DNA of 47,750 bases, taken from positions 1 through 47,750 of the forward strand of contig DAOVDI010000008.1 in the NCBI GenBank assembly GCA_030669585.1, read 5' to 3'. Under the pieces are notes generated by a model that did no database searches, was not told where the DNA came from, and saw only the letters and a list, made by a program, of their open reading frames with translations. This DNA is from Acidobacteriota bacterium. GTDB taxonomy: Bacteria; Acidobacteriota; Aminicenantia; Aminicenantales; Aminicenantaceae. Below are positions 33,262 through 40,048 of the stretch, one piece after another. The stretch's first letter is position 1, and the number at the start of each line of letters is the position of its first letter. A program made the position numbers and the translations under genes.

Positions 33262-35274
33262 TTAAATTGCTTTGTCAACTACTTGGGCTATATCCTCAAC
33301 CTTAATCGTTTCTCTTTCTTTATCCTTTAATCCGTCCTGAAGCATTGTCTGGCAGAAGGGACATGATGTAGCGATTATTTCTGCGCCGCTTTTTATCACT
33401 TCATCCGTCCGTTTGTGATTGATACGGGTTCCAAGGTTTTCTTCGGTCCACATCAAACCTCCTCCAGCTCCGCAGCAGAAACTGTGTTCCTTATTATTGT
33501 CCAGTTCTATGATTTTTTTGCCGGTCAGTTTTAATAAAATATCTCTGGGTTCTTTGATGATACTGTTATGTCTTCCCAAATAGCATGAATCATGATAGGT
33601 CAATTCTTTGATAATCCTGTCTTTAAGTGTTAAGGCGCCGGTTTCAAGCAGGTGCTGTATAAACTGGACATGATGAAAAACTTCAATATTTTGCAGGGAA
33701 ACTTTATCCTCATCCGACAGCTTTGGAAGCAAGTCTAAAAGTTTTGGATATTCGTTTTTAAAAGTGTTATAGCCGTGTGGGCAGGTGACGATTATCTTTT
33801 TAACATTGTATTTCTTAAAGGTCTCGATATTGTCTCCGGCAAGTATTTGGAAAAGGTATTCATTTCCAAGCCTTTTGGCAGAGTCACCGCAGCACTTTTC
33901 TTCTGTTCCAAGAATACCGAACTTGATACCGGCTTTGTTGAGAATTGAGACCATGGCTTTTGTGATCTTCTGTCCTTGTTCGTCAAAGGCGCCGGCGCAT
34001 CCGATCCATAGAAGATATTCCGTGTCCGGTACATCGGTGAGCATTTTTACATCCAGTCCTTCAGCCCAGTTGGCGCGGTCGGCAAAACCAATGCCCCATG
34101 GATTGCTGTTTGTTTCCATATTCCTGAAAAACGCGTTTAATTCTTTGGGGAATTTACTTTCCATCAACACCTGACTCTGACGCATACTTACAATTTTCGA
34201 CACATGTTCGATCTCTACAGGACATACATGCATACAGGCGCCGCATGTAGTACAGGTCCAGATCTCATCCTCGGTGAATACGCCGTCCATTAGGTTATTC
34301 AGATTGTCCCTGTCTTTTTTAATTATCGCTTTTTTATTTTCCAGAAGATGGTGTTTGAGGTTAAAGATGATCATCTTTGGAGACAATGGCTTTTCAGTTG
34401 AAAAGGCCGGACATACATCCTGGCAGCGTCCGCATTCCATACAGGCAAATTCGTCCAGGAGATCTTTCCAGGTGAAGTCAAACGCTTTTTCTGCTCCAAA
34501 AACCTCGATGTTCTCCAGGTCAAGAGAGCACAATTCACCATGGGGCCTTTCATTCCTGACTAAAACATTAAATGACCCTGCAAACATGTGAAAATATTTA
34601 GAGTGTGGAACATACGAGATAAATCCCAAAACGATCAGGATGTGCAGCCACCAGGCCACATAAAAATGAGTATGAACAGCAGAGGCGGTCATTCCTGACA
34701 CATTCAATATATTCCCAAAAAAGACTCCCAGAAAAGACAAACGTTCTGTTCCGGGATTGAAGGCGATTGAGAATATCTCAAAGTACAGATAGCTTAATGT
34801 GACAACCGTAATTAGAAAATAGATAATAAAGGAATCCATGGGGGTGGTCTGATAGGCCTTTGGCCGGATAATGAATCTTCTGATTGCAAAAAACGCTATT
34901 CCGGTCAGCACCAGTATAGCCATCACATCCACAACAAGTGAAAAAAACAGGCTGAAGCCCCCGTGTCCGAACAGATGAAAACGAGGGAAAAACCCCTCTA
35001 ATATATGGTTGACCGACATAGTATCAAATGTCAAAGCGCTGTAAAAAATAAACACATGCATCAGGCCGGTGAAAGCCCTTTCGTTTTTCAGGGTACATCT
35101 TTGCAGAAGGATTTTAGACAGAGAATTCCATATTCTTCTGAAAGGATTGTTGAACCTTTTATTAGGAAGTCCTGCTATCACTATTCGAATGCGATAGTAA
35201 ACAGGAACTGCAAAGGCAGTAAAGGTTAATAGAAGCACCAGCCCAAAAACGATTTTACCTGTGAAAGAAAGCAT
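33262..35274 (-). CDS. membrane Fe-S oxidoreductase, ETF:menaquinone oxidoreductase type
   Basis: This 670-residue protein probably takes electrons from ETF and passes them to quinone. The first 240 residues are a nitrate-reductase-gamma-like membrane domain of about five helices, with His pairs suitable for haem b (for example H73, H201/H203, H211). A double 4Fe-4S ferredoxin domain follows: CMECGRCQDVCP (C278-C288) and CTTCGACMHVCP (C341-C351). Two Cys-rich CCG domains of the HdrD type have C426 with CCG at 461, and C564 with CCG at 600. The fusion matches the DUF224/EMO proteins of beta-oxidising anaerobes. A perfect AGGAGG precedes the start. It lies 11 bp after the receptor gene. Other HdrD-related roles remain possible. 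Confidence 0.85.
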   Translation of the reverse strand: MLSFTGKIVFGLVLLLTFTAFAVPVYYRIRIVIAGLPNKRFNNPFRRIWNSLSKILLQRCTLKNERAFTGLMHVFIFYSALTFDTMSVNHILEGFFPRFHLFGHGGFSLFFSLVVDVMAILVLTGIAFFAIRRFIIRPKAYQTTPMDSFIIYFLITVVTLSYLYFEIFSIAFNPGTERLSFLGVFFGNILNVSGMTASAVHTHFYVAWWLHILIVLGFISYVPHSKYFHMFAGSFNVLVRNERPHGELCSLDLENIEVFGAEKAFDFTWKDLLDEFACMECGRCQDVCPAFSTEKPLSPKMIIFNLKHHLLENKKAIIKKDRDNLNNLMDGVFTEDEIWTCTTCGACMHVCPVEIEHVSKIVSMRQSQVLMESKFPKELNAFFRNMETNSNPWGIGFADRANWAEGLDVKMLTDVPDTEYLLWIGCAGAFDEQGQKITKAMVSILNKAGIKFGILGTEEKCCGDSAKRLGNEYLFQILAGDNIETFKKYNVKKIIVTCPHGYNTFKNEYPKLLDLLPKLSDEDKVSLQNIEVFHHVQFIQHLLETGALTLKDRIIKELTYHDSCYLGRHNSIIKEPRDILLKLTGKKIIELDNNKEHSFCCGAGGGLMWTEENLGTRINHKRTDEVIKSGAEIIATSCPFCQTMLQDGLKDKERETIKVEDIAQVVDKAI

Positions 35275-35285
35275 TTGTCCTCCTA

Positions 35286-38069
35286 TTAAAAATCATAAGC
35301 TAAACCTAAACGAAATACTCTAGGAGACTGGATCTCTGTTGCGTAACGCAATGGATATATTGGACCTGTCCACTCATTTTCTTCTGTTGCAAGGCCCCGG
35401 TTCAGGATGTTGAAAGCATCCAGAATAATGCGGAATTTTTTTTCTCCGAAACGGAAGGTTTTTTCCAGGCGGACCTCAATGGTTCTGTTATATTCATACC
35501 TGGATACGCCGCGCGGATGAGCCTGTATATAAAAAGGTCCTTGATTCATGCCGGTTACAATGATCTTGCGGGCGAACGGCTGTCCGTCGTAATACTTGAT
35601 GACACAAGCAAGCCGGAATCCAAGAGGCATTAGATAGTTTATACCGATCCTGCCCGTATACGCACGGTCAAATCGCACCCTGCCGCGGGCATTGATAAGG
35701 GTGTTGGGATTGTCATAGAGAGTTCCTATAACACCGTCATCGTTCTCCCATTCGGTGTTGCCCGGATTGGTCGTTCCTTCGGCTTCGGTGGCAGTCAAGG
35801 ACAGAAAGAATGTAAATGTTTTTCCAAACTTTTTGACAATTGTCATATCTGCTCCGTAGTATTTTGTGAGCCTTTTTTCTCCCACTTCGTTGGTAAGAAG
35901 AAAAAAGTCCTGCCCAAGGGTTTCCGGGTTCTGGTTATAGACAACAAAATTCAGGTCATCGTGTGTATTGAACACCCTGTCGTCCCCAATATCGAATATC
36001 TTCTCCGGAGAATAAGAGGATAAAGGGACACCTGGGTTTAGGGGTTCTAGAAGGTTTCGAGTCTCGCGGATAAATCCGCTCAGAGTGAATATCCAGCCCG
36101 GGCCAAAAGATTTCAAGTATGAAATCGATAATTCATCCGTACAAGGCCTCTTGAGTTCAGGGTCGATATCCGAATAAAAAGCGCCTTCTCTTCGAAGGAA
36201 GGTTGATTTTTCGCCTGGCTGGAATTGGCCGTCCTGATTGGCATCGTTCCAATTATAGACCAATCCTCCCAGGGCATCAGGGTGGCCATATGTCAGATAG
36301 GAAAGAGGCAGGGTATAATAATATCTTGAAAGAGAGATCTTGAGAGCTGAAGACTTGTCTCTGGACAGGGGAATTGTCATACCGAAGCGGGGAGAGATAT
36401 TGAGCCATGTGATTTTTGCTCCCTCATCCTGTATTGTTGATCCGGGTATCCAGCCTCTGCTGTAAGCCAGTTGAGCCCCGAAATGTACGGAAAATAAATT
36501 GCAAAGGGTAATGGTATCCTGAAAGATTCCACTCAAGTGGAATGCTGATTCCCGGTGAAGGACCGGAGTATTGAAGAAGACGATTTCCAGAGGATAATTA
36601 TTGAAAAAACGAAGATGAAGATTTTCAAATATGTCCGTATCCGAGGTTGACGAGCTCAATTTAGCTTGCACTCCATACTGCAGGCGATGTTGTGCTTTCC
36701 CGATGTTTTTTATAAAGGAATCGCCCTGGAAGAGGAATGTGAGCAGGTCTCGGGACTCATGGTTGATAAAAGGGGTTGAGCCTGACGGGATCTTTCGGAA
36801 AATCTCGTATCCGTGCTGCATCCTGTCGTTTTCCTGAGGGTCGAAGTCCAGTTTCCCGTGAGCATAACTCAGACCGATCTTAAAGGCATGGTTCTCATTG
36901 GCTCGTGTTTGCCAGATCGCCTGAAGGACATTAAAATAGTCTTTGCGGATAGAGGTGGTTGAAAAGGGGATGTTACGGTCTGCGCCGTAAGAGTTATTGG
37001 ATCGGATCTGTCCGGTCCACAAAAGCTTAAATGAACTTGAATCGGCTTGATAGTCCAGGCTGAATAATCCTGAAATAAGGGATGATTTATCATCTTCTTC
37101 AAACTCAGCGATGTTTCTGGATGTATCGTTGGCAGAAATAGAAGAAAAATAATAGAGTTTATTTTGGACAAGAGGTCCTGAGATGTGAAGATTTCCATTG
37201 ATCATTGAGTTGAAAGAGTGGTTTTCCAATATCCCTTCTTGCTGCAGGGCAGGAGAAATATTGCTGCTCTGCAGATGGGAGTCTATGAAATAAACTTCCA
37301 GGCCGCCTGAGTAATCATCATTTCCATTGCGGGTGATGAGGTTAAAAGCCCCTCCGGGTGAGAGAACCTGGACCGGATGGGACGCATTAGTAAGTTGAGT
37401 AAATTTCAGGGAAAAGAAATCCGGATGAAATAAAGGAATTCCAGTTTGATAGGGGTCGCCCACATCCATCCCATTCAGATAATATTCGGTCTGAGTCCAG
37501 GACACGCCACCTCTAGAGCTGAAGAGCCCCGGTATATTTCCCCAGAGTCCGCCTACGTCAATGCGGTTAGTTGTTGCGGACAAATCCTGATTCTCCACGA
37601 GGTGCCAGATATTGTGGGCGGAAGGCATCTGATAGATGTTGGATTCATTTAGCACGGTTTGATGTGTGTTACTCGCATAATCCAGGTGTTGAAGCATTGA
37701 GTAAGACATAATGTCTTTTGTGCCGGGGATGAGAGTGATATCCACATAAAGCGATTGTCCTGGTTCAATGAAGATTTCCTCTTGGTAGAGAGGGTGGTAT
37801 CCTTCACATTCGATGTGAAGAGAATAGAGGCCCGGGGAAACTCCAATAAGGAAAAAGATGCCTTCTTGATCGCTCAAACCTGTTTGATAGTTGTCCTGTT
37901 TGTCTTTTATCAGCAAAATATGTGCGCCATGAATAGGGTTATTAGTGTCACTGACCACGCGTCCCCATAGCAAAGCGCTGTCAAATGCAAAGCTTGAGGA
38001 ATACAGAGAAATAATGAGAAAAAAAACAGTACAAAATAGTGTGGATATTCTTTTTAATTGAAAAATCAG
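35286..38069 (-). CDS. TonB-dependent-receptor-like outer-membrane protein with CarboxypepD_reg domain
   Basis: The product has 927 residues if initiated at CTG 38069. Signal peptide about 1-29 (LKRISTLF, hydrophobic core, SSSFA). Next comes a carboxypeptidase-regulatory-like beta domain (LLWGRVVSDTNNPIHGAHILL to about residue 115), then a plug region with RGGVSWTQTEYYLNGMDVGDP and PGGAFNLITRNGNDD. A long beta-barrel ends in LGLAYDF. No clear TonB box was seen. Start choice: the frame runs up to TTG 38144, but that TTG is the TTGACA box of the promoter and ATG 38126 lies before the -10. Downstream, the only well-placed site is AGGAGAG (38081-38075), 5 bp before CTG 38067-38069. It resembles the large Oar-type receptors of Acidobacteria-like organisms. 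The substrate is unknown; a Fur-like site suggests iron. Confidence 0.88.
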   Translation of the reverse strand: MIFQLKRISTLFCTVFFLIISLYSSSFAFDSALLWGRVVSDTNNPIHGAHILLIKDKQDNYQTGLSDQEGIFFLIGVSPGLYSLHIECEGYHPLYQEEIFIEPGQSLYVDITLIPGTKDIMSYSMLQHLDYASNTHQTVLNESNIYQMPSAHNIWHLVENQDLSATTNRIDVGGLWGNIPGLFSSRGGVSWTQTEYYLNGMDVGDPYQTGIPLFHPDFFSLKFTQLTNASHPVQVLSPGGAFNLITRNGNDDYSGGLEVYFIDSHLQSSNISPALQQEGILENHSFNSMINGNLHISGPLVQNKLYYFSSISANDTSRNIAEFEEDDKSSLISGLFSLDYQADSSSFKLLWTGQIRSNNSYGADRNIPFSTTSIRKDYFNVLQAIWQTRANENHAFKIGLSYAHGKLDFDPQENDRMQHGYEIFRKIPSGSTPFINHESRDLLTFLFQGDSFIKNIGKAQHRLQYGVQAKLSSSTSDTDIFENLHLRFFNNYPLEIVFFNTPVLHRESAFHLSGIFQDTITLCNLFSVHFGAQLAYSRGWIPGSTIQDEGAKITWLNISPRFGMTIPLSRDKSSALKISLSRYYYTLPLSYLTYGHPDALGGLVYNWNDANQDGQFQPGEKSTFLRREGAFYSDIDPELKRPCTDELSISYLKSFGPGWIFTLSGFIRETRNLLEPLNPGVPLSSYSPEKIFDIGDDRVFNTHDDLNFVVYNQNPETLGQDFFLLTNEVGEKRLTKYYGADMTIVKKFGKTFTFFLSLTATEAEGTTNPGNTEWENDDGVIGTLYDNPNTLINARGRVRFDRAYTGRIGINYLMPLGFRLACVIKYYDGQPFARKIIVTGMNQGPFYIQAHPRGVSRYEYNRTIEVRLEKTFRFGEKKFRIILDAFNILNRGLATEENEWTGPIYPLRYATEIQSPRVFRLGLAYDF

Positions 38070-38099
38070 CGAAACTCTCCTACCTTGAATGATACAGGT

Positions 38100-38119
38100 T
38101 AAATAATTCTCATTATTTA
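38100..38119 (-). promoter_or_regulatory. Fur-box-like perfect palindrome
   Basis: TAAATAAT, GAGA, ATTATTTA on the sense strand: a perfect 8-4-8 inverted repeat. The 19-mer at 38117-38099 agrees with the E. coli Fur consensus at 13 of 19 positions. It covers the region from the -10 box to about +10 of the receptor promoter, where a repressor would block transcription. Confidence 0.5.
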
Positions 38120-38144
38120 TCACCATTTTGGGATTCGCTGTCAA
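38116..38144 (-). promoter_or_regulatory. sigma-70-like promoter of the TonB-receptor-like gene
   Basis: On the minus strand, a perfect TTGACA (38144-38139), a 17-bp spacer and GATAAA (38121-38116). The predicted transcription start is near 38109. Confidence 0.55.
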
Positions 38145-38159
38145 GTCTGAATTATTTAT

Positions 38160-38315
38160 AAAAAAGGTGAAAGGTGAAAGTAAGAAGGCTAAAAGTTAAA
38201 AGCAACTTAGCCCAAAGTCATTTAATTTACGTCATTCCCGTTCCCCGATCGGAGTCGGGGACAGGGTTCACGGGAATCCAGATAAACGGGATGAACGAGA
38301 GTAGCGAGGAACCCT
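38160..38315. repeat. composite intergenic repeat, copy C (no decamer array)
   Basis: A GGTGAAAGG spacer, leader CAACTTAGCCCAAAGTCATT, extended dRS3-like hairpin (38231-38281) and tail GATGAACGAGAGTAGCGAGG. The lpdA promoter begins directly after it. Confidence 0.75.
38231..38281. repeat. extended dRS3-like hairpin with 32-bp insert
   Basis: ATTCCC (38234-38239) and GGGAAT (38272-38277) enclose 32 bp instead of 8. The insert holds CCCCGA, TCGGAG, TCGGGG, itself a hairpin. Confidence 0.8.
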
Positions 38316-38345
38316 TTGCATCAATTGATCGGGACGGGATATAAT
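38316..38345 (+). promoter_or_regulatory. sigma-70-like promoter of lpdA
   Basis: TTGCAT (38316-38321), an 18-bp spacer and a perfect TATAAT (38340-38345). The TTG reads in frame with lpdA but is better read as the -35 box. Confidence 0.55.
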
Positions 38346-38387
38346 ACATCAAAACTGAAAAAATCTTCGGCAAAGAAGGAATACAAG

Positions 38388-39785
38388 ATGAAATATGATC
38401 TAATAGTCATTGGTGGCGGCCCGGGAGGATACGTAGCTGCCATCAGAAGTGCACAGCTAGGGAAACAAGCAGTTGTTGTTGAGGAAGATACCTTAGGTGG
38501 TGTCTGTATGAACAGAGGGTGCATTCCAACAAAATATTTACTAAATCAGACTAAGAAATATAAGGATATTAAAGACAACAAAAATTTCACCGGGCCTGTA
38601 GATCAGATCGGATATGATTGGGACCAAGTTTTGGCTGGCAAACAAAAGATCGTTGCACGTTTAATCAAAGGAACTGAATTTCTTCTTCAGAACAATGGTG
38701 TAAAAGTGATTCAGGGGAAAGCCTTACTTTTGCCGGATCATAAAATCCAGGTGATTCAGGAAGACAAAAAACTTTTACTCGAGGCGGAAAACATCATTTT
38801 GGCTACAGGCAGTCGTCCGGCTGAACTCCAATTCTTGAAAATAAATGGAAAGGATATCTTGTCCAGCCGGGATGCCCTGGAACTTAAAAAAATCCCGGAA
38901 TCCATGGTCATTATAGGAGCCGGGGCCACAGGCCTGGAGATGGGTGTAATTTTCCAGCGAATGGGCACAGATGTGATCGTACTGGAATTGATGGCGGGAA
39001 TTCTTCCGGGATGTGATGTGGAAATGGTGACAAGGCTGGAAAGGCTGCTCAAGCGTCAGGGCATGAAGATCCATACCATGATGAGTGTCGAAAAACTCGA
39101 TAGGGTTAAAGGATCGGTGCGGCTCACAGGCCGGTCTTTAAAAGATAATAAGCCATTTGAGTTTAAATCGGAAAAGGTCCTGTCGGCTGTTGGTAGAAAG
39201 CCCAATTCCGAAGTGTTTCAAAACGTGGATGACAGGATAAGATTCGACCAAAATGGCTTTATCCAGGTCAATGCCCGGCTTGAAACCGGTCTTCCCGGCG
39301 TATATGCTATTGGGGATGTGATCGGAGGAAGATTACTGGCCCATAAGGCCTCCAATGAGGGGATAATTGCTGCGGAAAATGCAGCTGGTTTAGACCATGA
39401 TATGCGTTATCATGCTCTTCCCTCCGCTGTTTTTACCGACCCTGAATTTGCTTCTGTTGGGATGACTCAGGAAGAGGCGGAGGATAGCGGATTGGATGTT
39501 CGAATAGGCAAGTTTTCGCTTCAGGCGAATGGAAGGGCCTTAACTATTGGCAAGCCGGACGGGATGGTGAAGATCATTGCCGACAAAAAAGGCAAAGTTG
39601 TTGGTGCTCATATCCTGGCGCCGGATGCTGGTGATCTGATCACGGAGATGACCTTAGCAGTAGAAAAAGGATTGACTGTGGACAGCCTGTCTTCATGCAT
39701 ACACATTCATCCGACATTGTCAGAAGCTGTCATGGAAGCATGCCTAAATGCAGACAATCGGGCAATACACATGATGAATAAATAG
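38388..39785 (+). CDS. lpdA: dihydrolipoyl dehydrogenase
   Basis: This is an FAD flavoenzyme (E3) that reoxidises dihydrolipoamide of 2-oxoacid dehydrogenase or glycine-cleavage complexes with NAD+. The product has 465 residues. FAD motif VIGGGPGGYVAAIRSAQLG at 7-25, redox disulfide GGVCMNRGCIPTK (C40/C45), NAD motif VIIGAGATGLEMG, GLPGVYAIGDV, and the C-terminal HIHPTLSEAV His-Glu pair. The ATG at 38388 has AAGAAGGA 7 bp upstream and its own promoter at 38316. No E1/E2 or gcv genes are adjacent, so its partner complex is unknown. Confidence 0.95.
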   Translation: MKYDLIVIGGGPGGYVAAIRSAQLGKQAVVVEEDTLGGVCMNRGCIPTKYLLNQTKKYKDIKDNKNFTGPVDQIGYDWDQVLAGKQKIVARLIKGTEFLLQNNGVKVIQGKALLLPDHKIQVIQEDKKLLLEAENIILATGSRPAELQFLKINGKDILSSRDALELKKIPESMVIIGAGATGLEMGVIFQRMGTDVIVLELMAGILPGCDVEMVTRLERLLKRQGMKIHTMMSVEKLDRVKGSVRLTGRSLKDNKPFEFKSEKVLSAVGRKPNSEVFQNVDDRIRFDQNGFIQVNARLETGLPGVYAIGDVIGGRLLAHKASNEGIIAAENAAGLDHDMRYHALPSAVFTDPEFASVGMTQEEAEDSGLDVRIGKFSLQANGRALTIGKPDGMVKIIADKKGKVVGAHILAPDAGDLITEMTLAVEKGLTVDSLSSCIHIHPTLSEAVMEACLNADNRAIHMMNK

Positions 39786-39803
39786 GCAGAGGCCAAAGAT
39801 AGA

Positions 39804-39852
39804 AGAGTCTATCGAAGTCCATAGAAGTCTATTGAAGTCGTCGAAGTCGAAG
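39804..39852. repeat. 10-bp-period direct-repeat array, copy 4
   Basis: About five units of the GAAGTCCATA/GAAGTCTATT type, the fourth shortened. It begins 18 bp after the lpdA stop. Confidence 0.75.
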
Positions 39853-39927
39853 AAGGCCAAGGGCCAAAGGCCAATGCAAAAGAGACCCAAAGCCCAAAGC
39901 AGCTTAGTCTAATGTCATTTAATTTAC

Positions 39928-39954
39928 GTCATTCCCGCGCAGGCGGGAATCCAG
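39928..39954. repeat. dRS3-like hairpin repeat, forward orientation
   Basis: ATTCCC (39931-39936), GCGCAGGC, GGGAAT (39945-39950); identical in its core to the unit at 20223. Confidence 0.8.
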
Positions 39955-39984
39955 GAATACAACGAACTCAAAGAACTCAATAAA

Positions 39985-40036
39985 CTGGATTCCCACTCCC
40001 CGATCGGAGTCGGGGACAAGCTTCGTGGGAATGACG
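39985..40036. repeat. extended dRS3-like hairpin, outer arms reversed
   Basis: CTGG-ATTCCC (39989-39994) and GGGAAT-GACG (40027-40032) enclose 32 bp with the same CCCCGATCGGAGTCGGGG core as the copy at 38231. The outer arms are in the opposite orientation. The stem here is CCCAC/GTGGG. Confidence 0.8.
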
Positions 40037-40048
40037 AGACAAACGATC

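Larger units (their letters stand above)
39786..40048. repeat. composite intergenic repeat, copy D
   Basis: The 263-bp gap between convergent lpdA and the sulfatase-like gene holds a decamer array (39804-39852), a GGGCCAAAGGCCAA spacer, a leader with CAGCTTAGTCTAATGTCATT, a dRS3-like hairpin (39928-39954), a short CTCAAAGAACTCAATAAACT run and a second, extended hairpin (39985-40036) with the ACAAACGA tail. There is no gene. Confidence 0.8.
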
